Shown here: positions 27,670-40,300 of the stretch, one piece after another
How positions within the stretch are numbered: position 1 is the stretch's first letter
Layout: every line of letters starts with the position of its first letter
Assembly: GCF_018139145.2 (NCBI RefSeq)
Contig: NC_059471.1
Location: forward strand, 100,938,914-101,002,913
From: Gymnogyps californianus
Lineage: Eukaryota > Chordata > Aves > Accipitriformes > Cathartidae
Reading direction: 5' to 3'
DNA length: 64,000 nucleotides
Program-made: the position numbers and the translations under genes
The notes under the pieces: model-generated
Told to the model about the DNA's origin: nothing
The model's database searches: none
Seen by the model: only the letters and a program-made list of their open reading frames with translations

Positions 27670-29989
27670 GTAAGGAGGAACAGCCCTCTGTCCCAGCCAT
27701 TGTCCTCAGGCAATGGATCCCACTGCAAACCACTTGGTTTCAGCTGATTTCGACTTTTCTGGGCTACCATTAAGATTCAAAACAAATAAACTGAATGGGA
27801 GTTGATGGGAGCATACTGCTCTCTTGCAACCTCTAAGTTCCTCCAGGAGAATGCTTCCTCTAGCAAGCCCTCCAGTCAAAGATGCAGGCCAAAGAGTCTC
27901 TAATAAAGTTTCTTCAAACCCAGAATCCACATGTTTTATGCTTCACCCATTACAAGAGCCGCTGCCCTCCAGTAGCTTTCCTGAGCAGCCCCATCACTGG
28001 CTGACTTGGCACTCCACAGGGCTATGAAATTCCTCCATTCTTCATTTTAACCTCCGTTCTTGGCAATAGCTGGAATTGGTTTTCAGAAGCATAAAATTTC
28101 ATTTTGGCAGCAACCCAAGGGCAATTCATGAGAAGTCGGCTGAGCTTGGGGCTCAGTGCTATCATCACTTACCAGGGTTTAGTGGGTCCGAGCAGGCAAT
28201 TTGCCTTGGGTCACAAAAGCATTAGTCCTTTCACAGAGTGAAAAATACTACTATACGTTCTCCTGCTTGACTTTGTCCATTCTTGACCTTACTAACAATT
28301 ATGGTTTATTGTTATAATTATTCATAACTATTCCAATATCTGCTGTTTCACAGATACTGTAAATCTACATCTGTAGCCTATATAGTTCATAGGATTCCCC
28401 TGCATGAAAATTCCCCCCAAAGGACAATCATGGCACAACAACACTAGGAACAAGAAATATTGTGTTGTATTAATTGTACAGCAATATGACTGTGCATTGT
28501 TGTGGCTAGCAACACACATGTACAAAGGGTTTCAGAGTTCAAAAAAATGAACATATCAGTCTTATGATGAGCAGAAGAAGGTTTCTATGCCTCATGGAAG
28601 GAACAAGTTTTATGAGATATGTTAAGGAATTATTTTTTCCTAATGTCCTATATGTTTCAGAGTACAGTAAATTGTATGTTTCTAGAAATAGTTGGTCATA
28701 CACCTCTGCTGTTTGCTGAAACAGAAAGATTTTCAATCCAAATTTAGAGACACACACACAAAAAAAAAGACTGTTAGATCATCTGGTCCATCCTCTGCCA
28801 ACCCAGAATTGTTCCCCAAGTTTGCTAGTGGTTTGTCCACTGCACCACTCAGTGAGTCAGGCAGTGGGACCTAGTGCATCACCTTGGGGAGATTCTTGCA
28901 CGGTTCAGTAAGACCAGTCAGCTAGGAAATTTTTCCTAATATTGTTTTATGTAATGATGAGATCAATAGGGTGGATATCTGGCTTACCCTAGTAAGAGCT
29001 GTTGCTGGGTTCCCTGCTGCATTTCAGTTTTAATTTACATCCTCTAATCCGCTTTACATTGAACAGCACTGTGCTTCCCTTAAAAAAAACTTCATGCTAG
29101 CCCTGTACATCCATCACAGAATAAATAAAATAGATAAATGCTCAAATACCTGACCTACTTGTTCAGGCTTTGTGAAGGCTCTGCCAAACTTACAGTTCAG
29201 ATGTATATGAAACATCTGAAGGAGGCATTCTCTCTTGCCTCATCACCTACAATGGTTTGTTCCAGAATTTTTTGTTAAATACTAAACCTCAAGAATATTG
29301 ATATTCTTTGCAAGAGACAGTCCCTTGAAACAGTATAACAAGTAGATTTTTATAGATCTGCCAAGACTTGATGATGTAGTGGCAGTGGGATTTTTTTATT
29401 TTTTAAAAATAAATCAAGAGTGAAACGTCTGCAATTGAGATAGGCCCAGAACATGGGATCAGGAACGCTCCAACAGCTGTGAGCACGAACGGAGAGGCCG
29501 GGTGGCTCTGAACCCACATCTGGATTCAATGTTGGGCTGGTTCCTCTCTTTGGAATGATTTGCACCAAACGCATCAGGCCGAAACATCCATGACCTTTCC
29601 AGAGAGGCAAGGATAGGGAGCTTAATGACTAATGCAAAGATCTGCCTTTTGCAGACTTGGCACTTCCTAAAGGATCTTTACCGGTGACAGCATTCACAAA
29701 ACAGAATGCAAATTTATAGCCTCATATTCAAGAATATTGGATAAGTCTTTTAATAAATGCTTCATGATGATGTGGCCTGGCGGTAAACAAACAATTTTCC
29801 AATTCAGATACTGATGTCTGCAACGTCCCCAAGGCAATTTAATGTTTCAACCCCATTTTCTTTAGGAAGGGGTGCGCATCTACGAGACTCAACCAGCCAA
29901 AGGCATCACCAAGTCTTTACGCATCCGACAGCCCCGACTGCTGCTGATTCCTGAAGGCACGAACACAACAACCGCCCAAGTTTCCTTGA
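27670..29989. other. Non-coding apart from the CR1 fragment at 28.77 kb
   Basis: A good minus-strand donor (CTG|GTAAGT) near 28,172 has no convincing acceptor with it. Nothing else was recognised. Confidence 0.55.
28765..28980 (-). mobile_element. Old CR1/L3-like LINE 3' fragment
   Basis: Read on the minus strand, the tail GGACCAGATGATCTAACAGTC and, further 5', TAGGAAAAATTTCC match the 3' end of old CR1-type LINEs as I know them. Similarity fades after about 28,980 and may continue weakly to 29,060. Confidence 0.75.
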
Positions 29990-30200
29990 AAACCGGAGGG
30001 GCTTCGCGGCAGGAGAGCTCAGCTCTGGGGCATCGCCCAGCTGCCTGGGCGGGCTGTGCCCCGCAGCCCAGCCCCGGCCCCGGCCCCGGCCCCGGCCCCG
30101 GCCCCGGGGAGCGGCGCCCAGGGGCGCTGCCGGGCGCGGGCAGGGACACGGGCGGGCGGCGGGCTCTGCGGCCGGAGCTGGAGGCGCTTGAACCGGCAGA
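29990..30200. promoter_or_regulatory. Small CpG island, possible promoter
   Basis: About 210 bases are very GC-rich with many CpGs, in sharp contrast to the AT-rich surroundings, and the core is the CCCCGG repeat at 30,072. Islands of this kind often mark promoters. A strong acceptor (CCCCATTTTCTTTAG, AG at 29,864-29,865) just before it opens a + strand frame that stays open to 30,216, but the GC content makes open frames likely on both strands (both are open here), so I do not call a coding exon. Which strand it would serve is unclear. Confidence 0.45.
30072..30109. repeat. (CCCCGG)6 hexanucleotide tandem repeat
   Basis: Six perfect tandem copies, which read GGGGCC on the other strand, sit inside the CpG island. 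G-runs on the minus strand could form G-quadruplexes. Confidence 0.95.
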
Positions 30201-30266
30201 GCACACTGACATCTAGTGGGTGTTTGGGAAAGTACTCGGCTGTCTTCCGTGCTTGCAGCAATCGGG

Positions 30267-30284
30267 AAAAAAAAAAAAAAAAAA
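30267..30284. repeat. A18 homopolymer beside the CpG island
   Basis: Eighteen As lie about 70 bases after the GC-rich block. No LINE or SINE body precedes it on the + strand, so it is not an obvious retroposon tail. Confidence 0.95.
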
Positions 30285-33200
30285 GTACAAACAAGCGTTT
30301 CACAGGCTACTCGTTTTCAACCATCAGGCAGACGTCTGAAAAGGACTCTTGGAGTCTGCGCTGAGACACTTGGCTTTACTGCTCCCACTCAGCAATGCAT
30401 TGCTGTCTGACAAGAGAGCATCCATCCCCAACTTCACGTGGTTTTGAGGCCAGACGAAATTCTCATCGAGTTTCCCTCCTCGCCGGTTTGCCTTTCAAGC
30501 CCCAACAAGTAGAAGTTGCAAGGTATTCCACATGGGAAGGGAAAGCGTAATTTTCATTTTTTTGAGGAGATAAAGTGTTTTCCAAGATGGGAAGTGTTAA
30601 CCATGTCTACAAGGAACCATAGCTTCTGGGAGCCTTCCAACGCTTTTTGGGTTGGGAGCTGTTACGTTCACCAGAGTCCAACCCTACAACACAGGCCATT
30701 TTGTCTTCTCCCATTGAAAGTGTATATTTAAGAATTAGGGGTTAGAAGAAAAGTAAATCTTTATTCCTCAAGGACATTCATCACTATACCCATAGTGTTT
30801 CATATGTGCCAATGTGGGACTGACCTTCACCACAATTTTCCCCAGAAGCAGCTCCCAAAGGGAGGAAGATTGCCCTATATCACCAAATTATTTTGCAGCC
30901 TTTCTGTTCCTTCCACTCCATCCCCATCACATCCAGCTCTCAGAACACCAAGACAAATGGAGGGTCTGGAGAAGAATATTTATACTTGCCCAAGGTGTAC
31001 TGTTTCTGAAACAGCTCTGGCATTAGCAGAGAGAAAGATGATCCTCTTCCTTGCCCCAGCTCTATTTTGGCCACAGTTCCCACCTACTTTCCAGGTGCAG
31101 TCCACAAGTCCCCTTTTGGGGTTTGAGAGGGAAAAGACAACTCCAAAGGCTATAGCCAACCCAGCATACCTTCCTGCAAAGGGAAGTGGCTCCCTGTAAA
31201 GGAATGTAGCAAGAGAAAGGGACAAGGAAAAACAGAGGTAAAATACTTTCAGTTACACACGCCTAATAGGGCTTTCTTCCTTAGTTTAGCTACATCCCTC
31301 CAACGTCATGTTACAAAAAACCAGGGGCTCTGGTGTTGGGTTTGAGGGGGAGTGGGATAGGAAAACCGATTACCCATCCTGGTCTGACACTGAAGGCTGA
31401 ACTCTCATGCTGTAAAGCATACTGCTGTAGGTAAAAAAGGGAGCTAATGATGTATATTAGACTGGAGGGACCCCATATTAGCCATTCATGCCCAGCTGCA
31501 CTGTTGTCTCCATCTCAGTGACCACCACTCCAAAACACACAGGCTCCTTGTCTCTAGGAGACGGTAAATAGTCAGCTGAACTCGATGCTCCCATTCCAGC
31601 ATTGCATCCTCCACCAAACAGTTAGGCACACTCTGTTTTCTGACACCTCTCCTCCCACGACAAATTTAGACAGCTTGGGTCATGTACTACCAGCTGGTTA
31701 CTGACACAAGACTCCTCCTAAGCAAAGGATCTGCCTACAGCGTTTATATGTGGAAAGAAGTGTTTCTAATTCCTGCTTTCAAGGTCTCCATGAGCACTGC
31801 CCTCTGGTAGTTACTGGGCTCGTCCTCCGCAGCATCTCCTAGTGATCCGTGTCAGACGATATGAGAGAGTCCTGTAGGAAGCCAGCTGATGCAGAGAGCA
31901 GACCAGCTCTTCGCTTAGCATGCAGCAGGACAGCCCCACTGGGTGAGCATGTCACTCACTGCCTGTGGCTTCCCAGCAGCGGGGATACCGTTTCCCTTCG
32001 CGACGCAGTACGTCTCAGCTCTAATCAAGCGTGTGATAGTATTACCCTTTAGCACTTGTAGCCCACCAGGGATTGTCACCACGAGCTTCTGTGTTGACGT
32101 TTCTGGAGAGTGTAGAGGCAAGTTGCCGGGATGTCAGAGAGCTGTACAGAGAGCGTAAGTCACTGCGGTGGAAAACAGGCTCTTCTTGTCTTTCCTATCA
32201 AACGCGCGGATGAGAGAGAACGAATAACAAAGCCTGCTTGTCGTGTTTTCCTAAGCAAGGCATATAAAGCTGATTATTTGTAGAATGAAATATGTAAGCT
32301 TAACCTACGTGTCTGTCAGGATTTTTTTAATTGGCCAAGGTTTTAAAAAATTCCAGCTTCTGCACCAATTGAGTTTGTAAGAGTAGTATGTTTATATAGT
32401 ACTGTTCCAAATGAAGATTCCTCTCCCCCCAAGTTACTAATAAGTGAGAACAAAGTTGGGGCAACATCATGTATTTAGAAGGTATGAGACTTCAGGGAGG
32501 GAGGGAGGGAGAGTGATTTTAAGATGTTTCATTTTCACCTAAGGAAAACCAGAGTCTATTCTAGCCTGCCGTGAACACAGAGGGCTGTTTTAACTGTTTG
32601 GCATTGTTCCTATTGTTTGTAACTAAATAGCACTAGAAGATGAAATTTTTTGATATCTTACCGATTGCTTCTAAACAGTTTCCCTTCCGTGACTGCAGAA
32701 GTCAACATCAGAATTTTACACTGAATTTTAGGTCCAGCTGTGAAAGGCTCAGACTTTTTAAAGAAGAAAAAAAAAAAAAAGCACACCATCCTCTACATCA
32801 AAATGAAAATCAGGCCAAAGATGCACAGATGTGCAAAGTTTCATTTTGCAGTAACTGTCACATAGTATTTACATTATATCTGTACAAACTTCAGGTTTTG
32901 GAGAGCATTTTCTTGTTCACTTCGCATCGTATGTTGCCAAAGGTCCATGGAGCTTTCCTAGCTTTTGAATGTGTGCAGACAGTTCTGACTAGCAGAAACT
33001 ATTTGCAAGGAGCCAGAAAATGGATTCACACACTCCTTCTGAATACATATTGAATCCATCTTTGCCAAGCACTAACCTAAACAGAGCCAGCCTGTAATAA
33101 AGCCCAAGAACTTATTAATTCACAGAGTGCAGAAGCAGGTGCTATAAGTCTGCTACTTCTGCAGTTTTGGTTTGTGCTTCTCTTGTGATAGTTTTTCCTT

Positions 33201-36200
33201 CTCTCATTTAACTGTTAGGGTAAAACTTACCTTTCCAATACACAGTGATGAAGTGAGCTGTAATTAGCAAGGGAACTCAAGAACTGAGGATATTAAATTC
33301 ACACTCTCCAGCCACAAAAAACTGCCTACCTTTCTACAGTTATTACAGAAGCCAGCGAAAGGGAATACCTTATTAAGATCCAGTGGCCTACATTTTTGCT
33401 TGAGGGAAGTGCTGATGCAGTAACGTGAACCCCATCCCATTATTTTCCTAGCTCTCTGCCAGTGCTGTCTATTCAATATAACATCTTGCTGGTGCAGACT
33501 GCTCAGCTCACTGCTTGCATTCATGCAGCAATGCACCTCAAAGCAGTGGTGCCACAGCGAGACATGCACAAAACCTTCTCCATTAGGAGACGTTTCCATT
33601 TTTCCTGCCCAGACGAAATTCTGCTCACAGGTGTGGGATGTTTATTTGTGAGAGAGGGCTAGAGAGTAGAAATGTATACTGTATAAAAGGTGAGGCAAAA
33701 AGTCTTGTACAAGAAGCAAGCAGGATGAGGGAAGATTTAGATACAGGATGAAAATTGTAAAACTGGCTTTAATATTGCTATTATGCTTCCACGGGAGGGA
33801 GACAATATGTTAACAATTTTATATTAGAGGTAAACACAATACAAAAGTAAGCCTCTGAGAGATCACCATGCCTCTCCTCTCTACTCAGGCTATATTTCTT
33901 TTTTAAATAATAACTGAACTTCCTTCACAAGTGAAGTCCTCAATATTTAAAGAAAATCAGTATGCAACAGCATCTCAGTTCCTGAGTCGTATATAAAATT
34001 ATATGATTGAAATAGCAAATATCATCAATAAGGCTGCATTTGTCTATTACAATCTTTGTCTGTTAGATCATTGTTCAGTATAAACCTATGACCTGGATGT
34101 TACTTCTCCCATATAGTAACGAAGAGCAGTTGGGATTGTGTTTGAAATACACACTGAAGGTTTGTTCCCCTGAGGGTTATGCCATCACTTTGCTTATGCA
34201 CCACTTCCTCCACAATAATTTCGAATTTATCAGCCAACTTCAACCAGACTTGAGAGAGCAGAAGCTTCTGAGATATTAGATTCCTAAGCATTTTATGAAA
34301 ATAAGCAGCTAGGCAGAGAAAACTGTCCCTATGAATGCTTCCAACGTAAGAAAGGCAGCAGCAGAATTGCATTTACTAAATAGCACAGAGACACCACAGG
34401 GATGCTCACTGCTCCACAGGAAACAAGTTTTTTCAGCCCACTTCTTACTAACATACAAATACTTGCGGCTCACCCTGTTACAGGCCAGGTGTCCTCTGTA
34501 ATGTGAGGGCTGGGACCATCCTGGGAGGCAGGGGGTCATGAGAGGTGCAGAAATCTGGCTTCACAGGAGCCCACCTAAAGCCATACAGGACATTCATAGG
34601 GAGATGGGTGCTGAACGCAGGTGCCAACTCATACGCCAGTTACTCAAAAAACCCTCAGCTTCCTAAGAAACAAAAGTACCACATGTTACTACTGACAACC
34701 CCCTGCCCCAAATTTCCTTGGACTTAGCTTGCTTAATTGCCCCAAAAGAGATAAGCTTTTGGGTAGAGCAGAGAAAAATCTTTTCTGTTTCAGGTTCTTC
34801 TGGGAAGAACAAAAAGCAAACATTATCCAGCATAAAAGGACCTGAGAACTGAAACCATACTCACATGAGCTTTCACTCCAGCTACAAAGCAGCTTGGCTA
34901 TGCTCAGTTAAGGCAGCCACAGCTGGAAGACTGGGGAACTTCAAAACTCCTGTTTTAATCAGAGACCTTACAAGGAGAAGTAAGTAAATGGTATAATTTT
35001 TTACACGTGCCACACTCTCCCTCTGCTAACCCTCCCTCCCCCAAATACAGGAAGACTAAGGCTCAACCTGCCTCTTCCCACTCTCTTCTGCATTTAAATT
35101 CCCAATGAGGCAAAGCTGGGGACTCTCCTCTCCAGCTTAGCAGCCCAAACAGGTCGGGCACCTCTCTTTCTCTGCTTGTAGCCTTGACCCTAAACCTTTG
35201 AAGGGTATAAGGTCTGTAACACAGTTAATAACATTTGAACTTGATTTCTGGTGCCCCCCATGCTGCACCTAATCTTCCTGCAATATTTAACTATTGAAAT
35301 TCTTGGTGTGGGCTAAAAACACCTGCTGCAAAACTTGATGTTTTCTGTTTGGTATCAAATTTTCAATATTGTGCTAAATTGTGAAGAAGTGGAACATTTG
35401 TTCTTCAGTGTACTTACTCATGCACACACATAAAATCAATGTATGTGATACAAAATGTATGTGGTTAATGTTATTCACAAAGATAATGCTAATGGAAGTA
35501 TTTAACTGGTTATTGCTACATACCTGGATAAAGGGTGCAAGAGGAAAAAGACTTGAACCAGTTACATCCTGCACAGAGGACTTTAATTCCTTTCACTGTT
35601 AGTCTCAGAAGAAAGTAAGGGGAAATAAAACCAAAACCACTATTTCTGTTCTTTCCCCAAAATATAACACATCATGAGCCTGAGTGAGAGCTATTATTCC
35701 CCACCCCTCCTTTTGCAGGCAGTAGGTGTTGCCATAAATCCCTGTGTCTGACTGATGAGGTAAAGACAGCTTTTCAACCTTCATTCCATATTGCTTGACT
35801 TTTATAGCTTTAAAAATTATGTCAATATTGCCCTTGTAGTATAATATTTTTGTAGTTCTCCTTGGGTCTATTCTAAGTTTGCTTAAAGATAAAAGAGACG
35901 ATAATTAATTTGTGCAAAAGAAAAGGCAGATCCTTAAATCCTTTCCTGTTGGAAAGCAAACTGAAGTGTGTGCTTAGTAGTGGTGGTAGTTAAAGGGTTT
36001 TTCATATTCTTACTTTTCCCAAGAGGAAGAAGGTGATTTGTAAAAGCCCTTATTATATAGGAGGATCCACTTACAGTGTTTGAGGACATGAATTCAATCC
36101 CAGGCTGTGAGTTTTAGCATTCTTGTAGAGATTCCCTTATTAACACTACTTAACAGCACCATGCTGTTAGAATACGCTGTTTATAAAGAACTGGCTTAAA

Positions 36201-37235
36201 GCCTCCATTTACAATACTCAAAACCCAACAAAGTATCGCTATTAGTCACACGAAAACCCAGAATAATGTTAAATATTCTTCAGCTGGAACATTATCCTTT
36301 CGCTATCCATTAAGCCAGATAGAGAGGCAGGCCTCATAGCAAATTGCCCAGTGCTGTTTCCTATGGCTTGTTTTTGGATGCCATACAAATGCCAGTTGTT
36401 GAGAAGTGGAGCTTTCCAAAATTGTTCTGAACAACAAAATTAGACCCAGTAGGCAACAGCACCTTTCCCAGTGGCTTCAGCAAGAAGGGAGTATATGAAA
36501 AAGCTGCTGCTGGAACCTCACTTGACACAGACCACTTCTATAACCCACTACTGGTGTGTGTCCAGCAGATTCCAGTTTGTGGTATGGTCCTTAGACAAGT
36601 GCAGTGGTGTGCTGTGCCTGTTGCAGCCTTAAGCTTGGCATTTTTGTTTTGTTGGCAGTGAGGCATTTCTTATAACTGTAATAATCTTTTCTGGTCACTG
36701 CATTCAAAGTGATGTTCATTATGAAGCAACAGGATTTGCACCTATTTTCACCAGGTGAGATTCTGCCCATCCTCGCAGTGAGTAACATTTTTATGGAGAA
36801 TTCACCATATGCTGCTGTTTCACTTCGTTTTGTAAGTTCTTTGTCTTAGCGTACCAGCTCTGCACTGCCTTTGAAGAAAAGCTCTGCAGTTGTTAGTTTT
36901 GTGATGTCATTGTCCTTTGGGGGAGCTCTTTCAAAAAGCAAGGGGTCGTGTCTTCTGCCTCAGCCTCTTGAGTTAAATGTTGGGCAGATCCGCACAGACC
37001 TAACTTGGTATTTGGGCTGAATTTCCTACAACAGAATTGCCCGTAATCTATTTGTAACCATTTCTAGTCACAAAATGAAGTTTACAGCTTATATGAAACA
37101 AGCTGTAGAAAGAAAATACTCAGGTTCTGTGCCACTGGCTGCCCTCCTTTGTTCCCCTCCCACCACCATCTCATCCCTGCCAGAAAGCTAAACTGGTCAC
37201 AGAGTAACTGCAAGAAAGAGACCATGAGTTTCCAT
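30285..37235. other. Non-coding, no gene recognised
   Basis: The only structured candidate is a 27-base minus-strand microexon-like unit at 33,231-33,257 (acceptor CCCTTGCTAATTACAG, donor AAAG|GTAAGT), which has no other support. Confidence 0.55.
32494..32513. repeat. (GGGA)n short tandem repeat
   Basis: Four or five GGGA units make a purine-only run. Confidence 0.9.
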
Positions 37236-37302
37236 CAGCTGGGAACTGAACGTGGGTCAATTGCTTGTAAGGCAGCTCTACTCACTTCTGTAACATCAAT
37301 GC
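37236..37302 (-). repeat. tRNA-like relic (probably the head of an old tRNA-derived SINE)
   Basis: On the minus strand TGAGTAGAGCTGCCTTACAA and, after a short gap, CACGTTCAGTTCCCAG resemble a tRNA D-arm, an anticodon arm with a 7-base loop CTTACAA, and a B box (GTTCAGTTC against GTTCRANYC). The anticodon position would read TAC (Val-like) at 37,269-37,267. The acceptor stem does not pair, so this is not a functional tRNA gene. Confidence 0.4.
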
Positions 37303-40300
37303 GCACTCCCTGATGGGAAATCAACCCAGAAGGTCCCAGCTTTTGTTACGTTACCATACTAGTTTCAGTTTGCTATTTGTATAGTGAAGTATTGGTCAGT
37401 AACAATAAATACGGCAGAAGAAATTTTGTCTGCTCCTCGTTGAATTAAAATGAGTTTTTCAAATGGACTGCAAAAGATGGGTTTAGGACAAATGTGGAAC
37501 ATGACAACAGGCAGTGTATGAAATGCAGGTCAGTTCAGTCAGTGCTTACATTAAAGAGTAAAACTCTGCTTTCTTGGACTGCAGAGTGGGTCCCTTTGAC
37601 TATTCACGTGAGTAAGACAAGAAGACTTGACTCTGGAAAGTAATGAATTGCTTAGATCCAAACCACTTCTTAGAAGATTCTTGAAAGGTTTTTTGAACAA
37701 GTTAAGAAAGGTGCAGTGTAAAATCAGAAGACAACAGTTATACAGCAGGAGAAATACACTGGATTTGACCTTTTCTACCACATCAGCCTTATCTAAGAGA
37801 GATTAGCACTTACTATTTCTTCCTTGTCATTTTGCAGGATGGTAAAACTATTTTTCAGGTTCATACAAGTGCCTAATCAAAACACCTTTCTGATAGGGAC
37901 CCCAGAAACGTACCCTGTTGATTTTCAAGTCTGTCCTTTACGTTTCTCTCTACTCAGTTTGAGCCATGGCAATGGTGATACTTTTGGCTCTGTTAGTTTT
38001 CAAGATATTCCAAATTCAGCATGTTATATGAGGAAAAGACCCTGAGAGAGAGGCAAAGAGAGATGTGTGAGTCATGGGGAACAAGTACAAAAAGGAACCG
38101 AGGGAGAGGGAGAACATCTTTGTAGGCAAAATGTGTTTCACACGTGTTAAGCTCTTGCCCTCCATCCCCTGTATCGCTGCACATCTCCCTTCCCTGCCTC
38201 TCTACTTCAGGAACTTCATCTTCTTCCCTTGTGGCAAGGGCTCTGCATGTCCTATCATATTCCCTTTTCACTCCCATACAGTAGCTTTCTTTATTCCTTA
38301 TCCCAGCACTGCTTGCTTTGTATCCAAGTTCTACAATCCTTACCTACAAGGAGCTTTATTTTCATCACTTCTCAATACAAGTTGTGTGCCTCTACGTGTT
38401 CATCCACAACTCCTTCAGTCGAATCTCTAGATAATTGAAAAGGAAAAAAAAAAGCTTGAATTTAAGGAAAACAAGAACAGAATTTGCTGCGTGTACTGGA
38501 GTTTTTATGGAGTATTTGCTGCTTAAATATACAGTGAGAGGCACATTGTGACTATTTCTGCTGAATCCTGTGGTACGGACTATTATGGAAAGGATGCAGC
38601 TCCTACAGTACTTAACTGTTTTGGAAAAAGTTATCCCCTGTCTTCTGGGATACTTCCACACACAAAGGACTTTTTGTTTTTTTTCTCAGCATGAAGCAGA
38701 GAAGCCAAATAAACTACTGAACCCTCCACAGTGGGGCTGTGAGTCAGCTCCAGGAAGAATCTAATCAACAACCTGTCATCTTGCCTGAGCTTTAGGAGGA
38801 TGGAGGAGGTTTCAATTACTTTATCTCTTCTCAGGGAAAGTGCCTATCACCTGGTTTCTGATGCCAAGTACATCACGGGGAGATGGGATACTGAGTTCTT
38901 GCTTTTAATTAAACCACCTTCCTTTTTGAAGTTGGGCTCAACAATTGGGAATGCCTCTTCCCTGAGCAAAAGATCTGTGCACTTTAGACTCCCAGACTCC
39001 TCGCATGTATAAAATTTTCAAAAATGTCCAAGAGATGTAGGAGCTCAAGCCACTGCAATGTAAAAAGATAAAGGCTCCTAAATCTCTTTTGGTGCTTTGG
39101 AAAATGTTAACTGCTGTCCCTACTGATCATAGCGAGAGGAAGAAAGAAGGAAGATGGACTGTGAGCCATGCCTGGGCCATTTCAAGATTTTACAGCTGAA
39201 AGACAAGATCATTGAAGCCAGTTGTTTAACTGGACCAGGAGTCCAGAGGGAGTGCAGAGCACTGGTGCGAAGTGCTTTCTTTGGCATGTCTGACTCAGGA
39301 GACAAGTCTTATGAACCAGTTACGGGTTCTGAGTGCCTTTTTGTGGTTAACTCCAGCTTGAGAACGTATTGCAATAGTCTAACTTGAAGGTGATGAAAGC
39401 ATAGTTTGCTCAGCCAAGTTCCACATCCAAATGTGAGGGGCACAATTTCCTGGCTAGTTTCAGATGAAATTAGGTGTTCCTGTTGTTATTTTGGTTTCCC
39501 GAAACAGAAAGAGCAATGGGAACCTTAGGTCCACATCCATCTAAGCTGCAGGAGGACCAGTCCTTCCAACAGAAATGAAACCACAGCTCCTGCAGACCTG
39601 TTGGTTTCTCCCTTTATGCTACACCTAATTGCTTTTTCCCAGTTATTTTCCAGAAGAGTTCCTTGTCTCTGGTTTTCAACTGTCTTCAGACTGCAGACAT
39701 TTAGGAAAAGTGTTGCCAGGGCATGGGAAAGAGGGGGGACTAAGGCTGCTGGGATAGTGGTGGCCCATAACTCATGGGGTCTTGCTCTCTTGGCTCATGG
39801 TTTGACACAGCCAACAAGCAGGAGGAGGGTGATGAGACTCTGAAGAATTTCACAGCTAAAGCTCTGAGAGAAAATCAAGAGGCATAGGAACTACTTTGCC
39901 TGCGTCTATTTATTGTGAGACCTCTGAGATGGCTTATATGGTCAGCCCCTGATGTCAGATTGCCCTATTCTGGAAAAGGCACCTGTTTCTCTGGGCCGAG
40001 TCACTCCTACCAACTGGCTTTCTTCTAGTGCCAGCGTAGATCTCTTGCTGGCTGCTCAGGTCCTGCCAGCTCCTATAGGCTGCATGTTATGGATCCTTGA
40101 TAATGCAGCACATTTCAGCAGCTTTTCAAATTGTTGATTGCAGATTGTTGTTGGCAGTTTTTCTCTGAAATGAGCCTTACATCGTTTTTGACACTTATGG
40201 AAACAATCATCACTCCGACAGTTAAGAGTCACTGCAAGGCAGTACTGATGGATTTGAAATCTGGCTCATTTCTGGCATTTTGGAGTACTTCGTAAGGCCT

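Noticed and set aside
30056..30364. Pro-Ala and Gly-Pro repeat-containing frames across the CpG island
   Set aside because: The repeats are translations of the CCCCGG tandem. Frames are open on both strands because GC-rich DNA lacks stop codons.
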